From Providencia stuartii (GTDB lineage Bacteria > Pseudomonadota > Gammaproteobacteria > Enterobacterales > Enterobacteriaceae), in NCBI GenBank assembly GCA_900455155.1, contig UGUC01000002.1, forward strand, positions 2,046,001 to 2,110,000: a stretch of 64,000 nucleotides of DNA, read 5' to 3'. A model generated the notes under the pieces. That model was given only the letters and a program-made list of their open reading frames with translations. It was not told the origin of the DNA and did no database searches. Below are positions 36,574-47,471 of the stretch, piece by piece (the first letter of the stretch is position 1; each line of letters begins with the position of its first letter). The position numbers and the translations under genes were made by a program.

Positions 36574-37398
36574 ATGCAAAATGATAGCAATGTAACTAAC
36601 CGTCGTATAAAAAGAGTCTTGGTTAATAAAGAGAACCCTTATTCTATTATCGACCAACCTACAAAAGGATTAATTATTATTGAAAAGGGCAGCTTGATAT
36701 GGGAAAGCCCTACATCAATAGAAACATTACACTGTGGTGATATTCTTTATCACAAACAAGGTTCATATGCTTTAAAAAGCACGGATGATGAGTCAGATTG
36801 TGAATTTCTTTGGATATCCTTAGAAGATCAATTTTTACGAGAGTTCATTAATCTTTATGGCAGCCAATTGAGTGAAATTGAACGTACAGAAACCAATAGC
36901 TATGATGTGATTAGGTTTACTACATCAACACTCATTGATGAATTAAAAAATAGCTTTAAAGCCATCGTTGACCAACAATACCCTAGATTACTGGTGACAT
37001 TACGTATATCTGAGTTTCTTTTATTGCTTTCTTATAGTGAACAAGGCTCAAAGCTGCTGGCTAATTTAAGACAACTGAGTAATCGACAAGCAGAACGATT
37101 ACAGAATTTCATGGAAAATAACTTTTTAAAAGAGTGGAAGCTGGCTGATTTTGCGAAAACATTCGGTATGGGCTTAACAACTTTTAAAGAACTATTTAAT
37201 GCGGTTTATTCAACCTCACCACGTTCATGGATCAGCGAAAAAAGAATTATGTATGCACATCAATTGCTTGTAAATACTCAAATGAGTATCGTTGAAATAT
37301 CAATGGAAGCAGGCTTTTCAAGTCAATCTTATTTTACACAAAGCTATCGTAAGCGTTTTGGGTATACGCCAAGTAAATCAAGATCACCGACTCACTGA
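36574..37398 (+). CDS. ExsA/LcrF-like AraC-family regulator
   Basis: 274 residues. The C-terminal 100 residues are the two-HTH AraC DNA-binding domain and read W-K-L-A-D-F-A-K-T-F-G-M-G-L-T-T-F-K-E-L-F, S-P-R-S-W-I-S-E-K-R-I-M-Y-A-H-Q-L-L, M-S-I-V-E-I-S-M-E-A-G-F-S-S-Q-S-Y-F-T-Q-S-Y-R-K-R-F-G, close to ExsA of Pseudomonas and LcrF/VirF of Yersinia, the activators of type III secretion genes. The N-terminal part has the cupin-like start with G-L-I-I-I-E-K-G-S-L and G-D-I-L-Y-H, as in ExsA. There is no type III gene nearby and no ExsD-like partner. Ends before a strong terminator. Confidence 0.8.
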   Translation: MQNDSNVTNRRIKRVLVNKENPYSIIDQPTKGLIIIEKGSLIWESPTSIETLHCGDILYHKQGSYALKSTDDESDCEFLWISLEDQFLREFINLYGSQLSEIERTETNSYDVIRFTTSTLIDELKNSFKAIVDQQYPRLLVTLRISEFLLLLSYSEQGSKLLANLRQLSNRQAERLQNFMENNFLKEWKLADFAKTFGMGLTTFKELFNAVYSTSPRSWISEKRIMYAHQLLVNTQMSIVEISMEAGFSSQSYFTQSYRKRFGYTPSKSRSPTH

Positions 37399-37618
37399 TG
37401 TGATGATTTAGATTATTTCTAAAAAATACATTTGCCCTGTCAGTTATAGATATGTGTGCATTGCCCTATATACTGACAGAAAGGCAGATAATAATTAGCT
37501 AAACGCCTGCCCTTCCCTAACCGAATTGCTCTCAATTCGATGGTTCTAATCTCTATTTCAGTGGTTTTTCAATAATGGATAACGGAAAAAATTTCAGTAC
37601 TTATGCAGGGACGATAAC

Positions 37619-37659
37619 AAAAAAGGCCGTTTACTAAATTAGTAAAACGGCCTTTTTTA
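37619..37659. terminator. Strong bidirectional terminator
   Basis: AAAAAAGGCCGTTT-ACTAA pairs with TTAGTAAAACGGCCTTTTTT; stands between the convergent ExsA-like and FKBP-like genes. Confidence 0.85.
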
Positions 37660-37674
37660 ACTTTTTGATTATGG

Positions 37675-40600
37675 TTATTTAGCGCTGATAATTTTTAAAT
37701 CAATAATCGACATTGAGTTTGGCGGAATGACCCCAGGTATTCCATCGACGCCATAACCACCTTCTGGCTTAATATAAACCTTAACCATACCCCCTTCACC
37801 CGCTTTCTCAACAAAGGAGTTCAACGGTGCGGGTAGTTCACTATAAGGCAATGTGACAGGCTCTTGATCCTTATACAGTACCGTCAGAGTTCCATCAGTA
37901 AGCTGTTCTCGCATAATAAATGTGATATTTTTCTTCTGCACATTGGTAATTGGCTTACCTTTTTGCAGGATTTTATAATACGTAAAGCTATCAAGCTTAC
38001 TGTATTTCTGCTTAGTGATTTCCTCAATTATACGTTGATTACGCTTTGCATTCGCTTGAGCAATTGCCTTTAGCTCTTTTTGAGACAGTTGCTTTTTAGG
38101 TGCTCCCATAATCGATGTAGAGCCACTCGGCGCTATTTTCGCTTTTAACTTGTCATTTTCATCTTGAAGCTGCATGACTTTTTTTATTTAACTCCATGAT
38201 CTGAGCTTTAAGCGCTTCATTCGAAGTTAATGACATTTGCTGCTTCAATTCAGCTTCTAGTTTCTTCAATTGATCTTTAGCTGTTGCTAACTCTTTTTGC
38301 AAATTAGCACTGTCAGCTAACTGTTTTTTCAGTTTTTCTAACTCAGTATTCTGAGATTGATATTTATTATCAATTCCTTTTAGCTTCTCAGCATCCAGTT
38401 TTAATGCACTGATTTGTTTGTTAGCCTCGACTAACTGTTTATCAATTTCAGCCGCTTTTTTCTCTTTAGTCGTAATATCAGTTTCAAGGCGTTTAATTTG
38501 TTGCTCACGCTCTTTAGCTTGTTTTTCAACTTCCGCTTTTTGTGCTTGTAACTGTTTTTGAGCAGCTTTCAATTCAGCTTCTAATGCTTTATGTTGCTCC
38601 GTCTGCGCGGTTTGTGCCGTCAACACGGTTTGCAGTTTCGCGGCCTGCTGCTCGTTATCTTTTAACTGCGCTTGTAGCTGCTTATTCTGCTCGGCTAACT
38701 GTTTCGCTACGGCCTGTTGCTTCGCCAGCGCTTCGCGTGTCGCTCGACTATCTTCTTCCGCTTTCTTCAGTACCGCTTCTTGCAATTTTAATAGCGATAC
38801 TTGCTGAGTAAGCTCAACCGTTAATGATTTCACTTGCTGATCCGACGCTTGCGTCATTAGCTGCTTCTGCTTCTCAATCTCTTTTTGTAACTGAGCGATA
38901 TCAGTATTCGCTTTTTTCAGTTGAGCCTGAGCGGTAGTGAAGCCTTCTTCTTGCTGCGTTAATTTCGCTTGTAGCTGCTGCTGGGCTTTCTGACTTGCTT
39001 CATATTGCTTCGCTAATGCCGTTTGCTCCGTTTTCTGTGCTTGTAACTGTGCTTGAGCCGCCTTCAATTCAGCTTCTAACGCTTTTTTCTGCTCCGCTTG
39101 TGCCGTTTGAGCCGTTAACGAGGCTTGCAGTTTCGCGGCCTGCTGCTCGTTATCTTTTAACTGCGCTTGGAGCTGCTTATTCTGCTCGGCTAACTGTTTC
39201 GCTGTAGCCTGTTGCTTCGTCAGCGCTTCGCGTGTCGCTTGGCTATCCGATTCCGCTTTTTGCAACACTGCTTCTTGTTTCTTCAATAACGCGATTTGTT
39301 GGTTAAGATCAGCCGTTAATGCTTTTACTTGCTGATCCGACGCTTGCGTCATTAGCTGCTTCTGCTTCTCTATCTCTTTTTGCAGCTCAACAACATCCGT
39401 ATTGGCTTTTTTCAGCTGAGCTTGCGCTGTTGCAAACTCCTGCTCTTGTTTCGCTAATTTTTCTTGTAGCTGCTGCTGGGCTTTTTGACCTGCTTCATAT
39501 TGCTTCGCTAATGTCGCTTGCTCCGTTTTCTGTGCTTGTAACTGTGCTTGAGCCGCCTTCAATTCAGCTTCTAACGCTTTTTTCTGCTCCGCTTGTGCCG
39601 TTTGAGCCGTTAACGAGGCTTGCAGTTTTGCGGCCTGCTGCTCGTTATCTTTTAACTGCGCTTGTAGCTGCTTATTCTGCTCAGCTAACTGTTTCGCTGC
39701 GGCCTGTTGCTTCGCCAGCGCTTCGCGTGTCGCTTGGCTATCCGATTCCGCTTTTTGCAACACTGCTTCTTGTTTCTTCAATAACGCGATTTGTTGGTTA
39801 AGATCAGCCGTTAATGCTTTTACTTGCTGATCCGACGCTTGCGTCATTAGCTGCTTCTGCTTCTCTATCTCTTTTTGCAGCTCAACAACATCCGTATTGG
39901 CTTTTTTCAGCTGAGTTTGCGCTGTTGCAAACTCCTGCTCTTGTTTCGCTAATTTTTCTTGTAGCTGCTGCTGGGTTTTCTGACCTGCTTCATATTGCTT
40001 CGCTAATGTCGCTTGCTCCGTTTTCTGTGCTTGTAACTGTGCTTGAGCTGTCTTCAACTCAGCTTCTAACGCTTTTTTCTGCTCTACTAACTGTTGCGCT
40101 GTGGCCTGTTGCTTCGCCAGCGCTTCGCGTGTCGCTTGGCTATCTGACTCCGCTTTTTGCAACACCGCTTCTTGTTTCTTCAATAACGCAATTTGTTGGT
40201 TAAGATCAGCCGTCAATGCTTTTACTTGCTGATCGGACGCTTGCGTCATTAGCTGCTTCTGCTTCTCAATCTCTTTTTGCAGCTCAACAACATCCGTATT
40301 GGCTTTTTTCAGCTGAGTTTGTGCTGTTGCAAACTCTTGCTCTTGTTTCGCTAATTTTTCTTGTAGCTGCTGCTGAATTTTCAGACTTTCTGCATACTGT
40401 TTCGCCAGCGAATCTTGCTCTGTTTTATTCGTTTTTAACAGTTGTTGTGCCGCTTTTAGCTCAGCCTCAAAAGCTTTAGAAGCTGCTTGCTGTTTCAACA
40501 GTTCAGCTTGAATATCGCTATTTTGTTTTTGAGTTAACTGAAGTTCTGACTCTTTTTGCTTCAGTAATTCCTTCTGTTTTTCAAGTGAAGCAGTCACGAG

Positions 40601-41809
40601 CTTAACTTGCTCGTCACTATTTTTATTTAATCGTTCCGCCTGCTCTTTTGCATCCGTTTCTAATTGAGTTAGCTGGGCGGTTAATTGTTCAACTTGCTTC
40701 TGAGCATTTTCAAATTGTAATTTTGCTTGCTCTATTTGTTTATCTTTCTCAGCAAGTTGTTTTTCTGCTAATGCTTGAGCTTGAATACTTTCGCTAAGTT
40801 TTTTCTCAAGTGCCGCAATTGATTTCTGCGCTTGTTGATTCTGTGCAGTGAGTTGTTCTAAATTATTTTCTTTATCTGCCAGTATATTTTTAACGGAGTT
40901 CAATTCATCCGTCAGTAATACAATGGTTTCTTTATCATCTGTTGCACTTAGTTTTTCACGTAACAAAGCAACTTGATTTTTATTTTCGGCAAGTTCGTTA
41001 TTGATACGCTCTATTTCAAATTGTTTCTCGGCGATATCATGACTGAGTTCCGCTACACTTTTATTATGTGCAATTAATTTTTCGACTAATTGCCTATCGG
41101 TTAAAAGTTGATGATAAGCAATTAACTGACCAGCGCCTTGAGCAGCACCAAATCTAAATAGGTGAGTCGATTGTTGTTGCGCGAGCAGATCGGCAAGCTG
41201 TTCTAGGTAAGCCGTATTATCACGCAATACCCCCATTGAGTACTTAGCAGAGTAAAGCCCTAATGGATCTAGAACAATTTGGTATTTAGCAAAATCTTTC
41301 GATAAATACTGTGGATGCCATTGGTTTGAATTAAAGAAATAAGGGTAGGATGACAATAACAAAGACTGGTGTGCTGAACCAGTTTGTTGATCCACAATGC
41401 TTTCTTCTGGTAATGGGCATTCAGACAAAGCAACTTTAGGTTGTTCTGTCATCTGACCTTTAGCTTGTGTAGCTACTTTTGTCGTCGTAACTTTAGTCTG
41501 GGTCTGCTGAGTGACCGTCCCTTTAGCTTTAGGTTGGGTACGTGCAGGCGTTTTACTTTGGCCTGCATTTTTACCCGCAGCAGATTTAGATTTTTCTTTT
41601 GGCTCAGGAGCGAGCGGTAAAGATGAAAATGAGTCATATCCCTGACCTTGAATATTCAATGGCTTTTCCGGCACTTTACCTTCCTGCTCTAATTGCAGGT
41701 AAGTGTCAAAGTCATCAATGACATTATTGAAGCTATCCGATTTTGCAAATTGACTAAAAGCAGCCGAAAAAATGGCCAAAGATATACAAAGTCTTAGGTT
41801 AATTCTCAT
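37675..41809 (-). CDS. Giant coiled-coil protein with FKBP-type C-terminal domain, one-base frameshift
   Basis: About 1,375 residues once rejoined at a run of seven T's (38179-38185; six restores E-L-N-K-K-V-M-Q-L-Q-D-E-N). Order: signal peptide (residues 1-24), a proline/lysine/threonine-rich segment, an FKBP_N-like region (S-A-K-Y-S-M-G-V-L-R-D-N near 185), then roughly 950 residues of Gln/Lys/Ala/Leu-rich coiled coil with near-identical tandem units, and a final domain with I-T-F-I-M-R-E-Q, L-P-Y-S-E-L-P, G-Y-G-V-D-G-I-P-G-V-I-P-P-N-S that looks like an FKBP peptidyl-prolyl isomerase. It would be a long periplasmic rod. Its ATG overlaps the stop of the lipoprotein gene, so the two are translationally coupled. 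Isomerase activity is not certain, as not all active-site residues can be placed. Confidence 0.7.
38849..40240 (-). repeat. Tandem coding repeats of the coiled-coil protein
   Basis: Three full units, each starting A-S-D-Q-Q-V-K-A-L-T, of 134, 165 and 165 codons (402, 495 and 495 bp; unit starts at 40240, 39838 and 39343), plus a diverged partial fourth from 38848. The short unit lacks a 31-residue block (N-K-Q-L-Q-A-Q-L-K-D...). Units are nearly identical at the DNA level, so unit number is likely to vary by recombination and could be misassembled. Confidence 0.85.
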
Positions 41810-42333
41810 AATCCACTAATTTTTTCCAATGTTGATTCGGTAGACAGGACTGAGTTATAACGAACTTTCGCGCAAAGAACTTTTGTTTTAGCTTCTATTG
41901 CCATTTGTAACAGTTCAATCGTGTCTGGACTTGCTGTCGATGCGACTTGTTTATAAAGCTGATTAATTTCGCTCACTTCTTTAAAGGAACCGACTAAGCG
42001 ATTGTAATCTGCTGGTGACAGTGTTTTCAGTGCATTAAGTTCTTTAATACAGGTACTTAAACTCTGGAATGACTCACCTTCGCTTCCAGATTGATTTAGC
42101 ATCGTAGGATTTTGCCCAGCGGGCTTATGATTAATTGCCGTGTTTAAAACAGTCTGAGAATCAGCATGGGAATAATCCATGTACTGCTGCCCCGTCGCTG
42201 AATTAGCCGTTGATGAAGCTGTGGCATCAGTTTTTTCTGAATAATTCGTGTTAGAGCCCCAAGAACAGCCAGAGAGAATTGCTGTCCCAGCCAAAAGCAA
42301 AGACGCAACAAAAATTTTATTGTTTGAAAACAT
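41806..42333 (-). CDS. Lipoprotein of unknown function coupled to the coiled-coil protein
   Basis: 175 residues. A lipoprotein signal peptide ends in the lipobox L-S-G-C at residues 20-23, with S-W after the Cys, which favours the outer membrane. A Ser/Thr/Ala-rich linker follows, then a helical C-terminal part (C-I-K-E-L-N-A-L-K, L-V-G-S-F-K-E-V-S-E-I-N-Q-L-Y) with two cysteines. Its TGA overlaps the ATG of the next gene (ATGA), so the two proteins are probably made together and may form an envelope-spanning complex. Family not recognised. Confidence 0.7.
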   Translation of the reverse strand: MFSNNKIFVASLLLAGTAILSGCSWGSNTNYSEKTDATASSTANSATGQQYMDYSHADSQTVLNTAINHKPAGQNPTMLNQSGSEGESFQSLSTCIKELNALKTLSPADYNRLVGSFKEVSEINQLYKQVASTASPDTIELLQMAIEAKTKVLCAKVRYNSVLSTESTLEKISGL

Positions 42334-42380
42334 ATAGTTACCTTACCAGCACTTTTCTTCGCTATTATAATGACATTCAA

Positions 42381-42917
42381 GAAACCTAGTGTAAGCTAAA
42401 ATTTATCTATTTTCTATAAGCCCTAATCTAGAAATAGAGTCATCTCATAAATTTTGGTTAATTATTTTAATCTTAGCACTAAATCGGTATCGACCCCATC
42501 ATTTTTAATGCAATAAAATTACTAAGAACACTTATTTTGAGTTTTATAAATAATAACTGTAAAAAATTATCATCTAACGATCTCAAGCGAAACCTTTATC
42601 CGGTTAATAAACAATTCCACTGCAGGACGGCGGTGACTATTTGATTTTTCTGAAAAGTACAATATTTCAATATATGAAATATTTTCTAACAAAAAAACAA
42701 ATTCGAATCTTTTATCTATTAACATTTTGTTAAGTACATTACACTTATTATGTTATAAACATAAAAATGATGTCTGAGTATTTCCACTTAAGCGCAACAA
42801 TAAAAAATAATTAAGCCCTATTGATAAAGGAAATACATTAACAAAAATAATTTAACTTAAGTAATAATTTAATAATCGCTAACTGTACTAACGTATTATT
42901 TAACGATTTAGGATTGG
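42381..42917. other. Intergenic AT-rich stretch
   Basis: About 540 bases between the lysS terminator and the lipoprotein start. It should hold the lipoprotein promoter. A GC-richer patch around 42590-42640 (with GCAGGACGGCGGTGAC) is isolated and unassigned. No gene seen. Confidence 0.4.
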
Positions 42918-42921
42918 ATAA

Positions 42922-42951
42922 AACAATGCCCAGACTCAGCTGGGCATTGTT
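42922..42951 (-). terminator. Terminator of the lysS operon
   Basis: AACAATGCCCAG pairs with CTGGGCATTGTT around six bases, followed in the minus direction by TTTTATCC. Confidence 0.88.
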
Positions 42952-42961
42952 ATTGATAGCA

Positions 42962-44483
42962 CTAAGCTTTAGATGGGCGTAATGCAGGGAATAAGATCAC
43001 GTCACGGATCGTATGACTGTCAGTAAATAGCATGACCATACGGTCAATACCAATCCCGAGGCCAGCCGTTGGTGGTAAACCATGCTCTAATGCGGTGACA
43101 TAGTCTTCGTCATAGAACATCGCTTCGTCATCACCTTCATCTTTCTGACGAACTTGCTCAGCGAAACGCTCTGCTTGGTCTTCAGCGTCATTTAACTCAG
43201 AGAAACCGTTACCGATTTCACGTCCGCCGATGAAAAACTCAAAACGGTCGGTGATAAATGGATTTTCATCATTGCGACGAGCTAATGGTGAAACTTCCGC
43301 TGGATATTCAATAATGAAAGTTGGTTGGATCAGGTGGCTTTCTGCAACCTCTTCAAAAATTTCACATTGAACACGACCTAAGCCCCAGCTATTTTCTACC
43401 TTGATGCCGATAGACTGGGCAATTGCAACCGCTTTATCCATATCATCCAAATCAGCAACGTTAGTTTCAGGACGATATTTACAAATGGCTTCCTTCATGG
43501 TCAATTTGGCAAATGGTTTACCAAAATCAAACTCTTGCTCACCGTATTTAACGACAGTGTTTCCTAAAACATTCTGCGCTAACGTGCGGAATAACTCTTC
43601 AGTCAGATCGATTAGGTCACGGTAATCAGCATACGCCCATATAGAGTTCCATCATAGTGAACTCAGGGTTATGACGTGGAGACAGGCCTTCGTTACGGAA
43701 GTTGCGGTTAATTTCAAACACACGTTCGAAACCACCAACCACTAAACGTTTTAGGTACAGTTCAGGAGCGATACGCAGATACATATCGATATCCAGCGCA
43801 TTGTGGTGAGTCACAAATGGACGAGCAGAAGCACCACCAGGGATAACTTGCATCATTGGTGTTTCCACTTCCATAAAGCCTTTGCCGACCATAAAGTTAC
43901 GTAGCTCAGCTAAGATCTTCGAACGAACCATAAAGGTGTGGCGAGATTCATCGTTGGCAATCAGATCAAGGTAACGTTGACGATAACGTGTTTCTTGGTC
44001 TGCTAAACCGTGGAATTTGTCCGGTAATGGGCGCAGTGCTTTTGTCAGTAGACGCACTTCGTGACAATGGACAGTCAATTCACCTGTTTTGGTTTTAAAT
44101 AAGCGGCCTTTAGCGCCTAAAATATCGCCTAAATCCCACTTTTTAAATTGCTCGTTATAAACGCCTTCCGCTAAGTCATCGCGAGAAACATAGATTTGAA
44201 TACGACCACCCACATCTTGCAGGGTTGCAAATGATGCTTTACCCATAATACGACGAGTCATCATACGGCCAGCAATGGCGACTTCAATATTTAAGTCTTC
44301 TAGCTCTTCCGCTGATTTTTCATCATATTGTGCGTGGATCTTTTCCGATGTGATATCACGACGGAAATCATTCGGGAATGGGATCCCTTTTTCACGTAAA
44401 GCAACGAGTTTTTCTTTACGTGCTTTCAATTCGTTATTCAAATCGGGTGCTTGTTCTGCACCCTGTTGTTGCTGCTGAGACAT
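42962..44483 (-). CDS. lysS: Lysyl-tRNA synthetase (class II), one-base frameshift
   Basis: About 507 residues once rejoined. It has the OB-fold anticodon-binding domain ([16 protein letters not shown]) and the class II catalytic core: motif 1 E-V-E-T-P-M-M, motif 2 [15 protein letters not shown], motif 3 [12 protein letters not shown]. The break is at C3 in 43636-43638 (ATGGGCGTATG; ATGGCG restores M-E-L-Y-M-A-Y-A-D-Y-R). As this enzyme is essential and no second copy is here, an indel error is by far the best explanation. It follows prfB by seven bases, the conserved prfB-lysS operon. Confidence 0.95.
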
Positions 44484-44490
44484 TTTTTCC

Positions 44491-45592
44491 TCACAGGCCA
44501 GCTTTCAAGCTAGCTTCAATGAATTTATCCAAATCACCATCCAGTACGGCTTGCGTATTACGCGTTTCCACACCAGTACGTAAATCTTTAATACGTGCAT
44601 CATCAAGGACATAAGAACGAATTTGGCTACCCCAGCCAATATCCGATTTATTCTCTTCCATCGCTTGCTTATCAGCATTCTTTTTCTGCATCTCCAGTTC
44701 ATAAAGCTTCGCTTTTAACTGGCGCATGGCTTGATCTTTGTTTTTATGTTGCGAGCGGTCATTCTGACATTGAGTCACAATATTTGTAGGTATGTGCGTA
44801 ATACGTACTGCTGACTCAGTTTTGTTTACGTGCTGCCCACCCGCACCAGAAGCGCGGTAAACATCAATGCGTAAATCTGCTGGGTTAATTTCGATATCAA
44901 TATCGTCATCAACTTCAGGGTAAATAAAGGCGGAGCTAAACGACGTATGGCGGCGACCCCCTGAATCAAATGGGCTTTTACGCACGAGACGGTGTACGCC
45001 GGATTCTGTTCTTAGCCAACCGTAAGCATAATCACCGATAACTTTAATGGTTGCCGATTTTAAACCCGCCACATCGCCATCTGATTCTTCAATAATTTCT
45101 GTTTTGAAGCCTTTCGATTCTGCCCAACGTAAGTACATACGCATTAACATACTGGCCCAATCTTGGGCTTCAGTACCGCCAGAACCGGCTTGTAAATCAA
45201 TGTAGCAATCAGCGCTATCATATTCACCAGAAAACATCCGGCGAAACTCAAGCTGCTCTAGTTTTGCTTGGAGCTGAGTTAACTCTTCACCTGCTTCATT
45301 AAAGGTGTCTTCATCATCAGCTTCAATAGCAAGTTCGAGTAAGCCTTCAACGTCTTCAAGGCCTTGGGTCATTTGATCTATGGTGTCAACAATCGCCTCA
45401 AGAGAAGATCGCTCTTTACCTAACGCCTGTGCTCTTTCAGGTTCGTTCCAGACATCTGGTTGCTCAAGTTCCGCATTAACTTCTTCTAAGCGTTCTTTCT
45501 TGGCATCATAGTCAAAGATACCCCCTAAGGACCGCTGTTCGCTCAGATAGGTCCTGAATCTTACTTTTTACTGGGTTAATTTCAAACGTCAT
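44491..45592 (-). CDS. prfB: Peptide chain release factor 2, programmed +1 frameshift
   Basis: 366 residues by joining 45592-45515 and 45513-44491. RF2 recognises UAA and UGA. It starts M-T-F-E-I-N-P-V; codon 27 is an in-frame TGA in CTT-TGA-C, preceded by the Shine-Dalgarno-like AGGGGG, the autoregulatory slip site known in bacteria. The stop-codon-recognition S-P-F-D (here [13 protein letters not shown]) and catalytic G-G-Q ([15 protein letters not shown]) motifs are present. This frameshift is normal, unlike the others in the window. Confidence 0.96.
45511..45529 (-). promoter_or_regulatory. Programmed frameshift site of prfB
   Basis: In minus orientation: CTTAGGGGGTATCTTTGAC. The AGGGGG pairs with 16S rRNA three bases before the CTT slippery codon and the TGA stop, promoting +1 slippage when RF2 is scarce. 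Confidence 0.95.
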
Positions 45593-45730
45593 TTTTCAAT
45601 GTCTTATGTTTGGTCGTTATAAATAGAATAAATTCTTCACAAACCGTCAATGATAACGGAATTTCACTAAAATTTATAGCACTGCAAAAGCGAATCTTAC
45701 CTCTCATCGACGTAAACTGAGAAAGTTCCC

Positions 45731-47466
45731 TTATTCAGGCCAAATGTGCTCAACCATCAGTTGAACACTCTTTTGACCTCGAAACTCGTTAACATCTAGT
45801 TTAAACGCAATTTTTGCGCGTTTCACACTATTATCAGGCCACCGCCGCACATCGATATTAAACATAATCGCATCCAGCATTGGCCCCCCCTTCACTGGCT
45901 CTAACATCATTTTAAGATGGCGTTCACCCACTAAGCGCTGTTGCAGCAACCGAAAATAGCCGTCAAAAACAGGCTCAGGGAATGATTGCCCCCAAGGGCC
46001 GCTTTCACGTAGTAACTCAGCAATTTCTAATGTGAACTCATCCTGTTTGAGTTCACCATCACTCCAAACAACACCTGATAGCTGATCGGGTTGAATAAGT
46101 TCCCCCCATCAATGATTCAAAATGCTGCTTAAATAAGCCAAATTTACTCTCTTCTAGGCTCAAGCCAGCCGCCATGGCATGACCACCAAATTTTTGCATT
46201 AGCCCCGGTTGTAGGGTATTTAGGCGCTCTAATGCATCGCGCATATGCACCCCTGGTACTGAGCGCCCTGAGCCTTTTAATGTGCCGTCACCCGCGGGTG
46301 CAAAAGCAATCACAGGGCGGTGATATTGTTCTTTAATCCTTGACGCCAATATTCCCACAACCCCTTGGTGCCACTCAGGATGATAGATAGCTAGCCCATT
46401 GGGTAATTGGCTATCACTATACTCAATTTTATTAAATAACACGGAAGCTTCTTGTTGCATCCCCGCTTCAATTTCCCGCCGTGCTTGGTTTAATCCATCC
46501 AGCTCGTTAGCCAGTTCTCGCGCATAAGCCATATCATCGGTCAGGAGTAATTCAATACTCACAGACATATCATCTAAACGCCCTGCGGCATTCAAAACGA
46601 GGCCCTAAAGCAAAACCAAAGTCGTTGGCGACCAAACGAGAGCATTCCCGCTTTGAGACCTCGATTAATGCTTTGATCCCCGCACAACAACGCCCCGCCC
46701 TGACACGATGCAGACCTTGATGCACTAAAATACGATTATTAGTATCAAGTGGAACAACATCTGCCACTGTTCCGAGCGCAACTAAATCTAAGAATTCGGC
46801 TAAATTAGGTTCGCTCATTCCCTGCTTAACAAACCAGCCTTCTTGGCGCAATTTGGCGCGTAACGCGGACATTAAGTAGAAAGTCACGCCAACGCCTGCT
46901 AATGATTTAGAAGCAAATTGACACCCTTCTAGATTAGGGTTAATAATGGCATCGGCCTTCGGTAATACATCTCCCGGAAGATGGTGATCCGTCACAATGA
47001 CCTTAATATCATGCTGCCTAGCCGCTTCGACACCTTCGTGTGACGAAATACCATTATCAACGGTGATGATAAGATCCGCGCCGCGTTTGTAGGCTTCCTC
47101 AACGACAAGAGGCGTCAGCCCATAACCATTTTCAAACCGATTTGGAACAATGTAATTTAAGTTCACATATCCCATTGATTTTAATGCACGAATAGCTAAA
47201 GCCGTACTCGTAGCGCCATCAGCATCGAAATCCCCTACGATGGTAATTACGCTATGGTTCTCCAATGCACTATAAAGTAGCGTTAATGCGTTATCTATCC
47301 CTGATAACGTGCGGTAATCTAATAAGTTAGCGGCTTTACGCTCTAGCTGTGAAATATCCGTCACGCCTCGATGGGCATAAACTCGCTGAAGGATTTCAGG
47401 AAAACCATCCAGTGTTTTAATATCCTCAGCGAGTGTACGCTGGCGTAAAAAAGTTTCTACATTCAC
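45731..47466 (-). CDS. recJ: Single-stranded-DNA exonuclease RecJ, two +1 frameshifts
   Basis: About 577 residues when rejoined. RecJ is a 5'-3' ssDNA exonuclease of recombination and mismatch repair. The DHH family motifs are visible: V-G-D-F-D-A-D-G-A-T-S-T, I-T-V-D-N-G-I-S-S-H, V-T-D-H-H-L-P-G and, in the second domain, G-G-H-A-M-A-A-G-L-S. Breaks are at A4 46594-46597 (restores G-P-R-L-N-A-A-G-R-L-D-D) and C6 46102-46107 (restores S-L-M-G-E-L). Position between dsbC and prfB is the conserved enterobacterial order. Confidence 0.93.
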
Positions 47467-47471
47467 AATGG

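Noticed and set aside
38542..40479. Long open frames on the plus strand opposite the coiled-coil repeats
   Set aside because: They are mirror frames of a repetitive Gln/Lys/Ala-rich gene, have no ribosome-binding sites and no recognisable protein features.
45372..45592. Frameshift in prfB read as an error or pseudogene
   Set aside because: CTTTGAC after AGGGGG is the known programmed RF2 frameshift, so it is normal.
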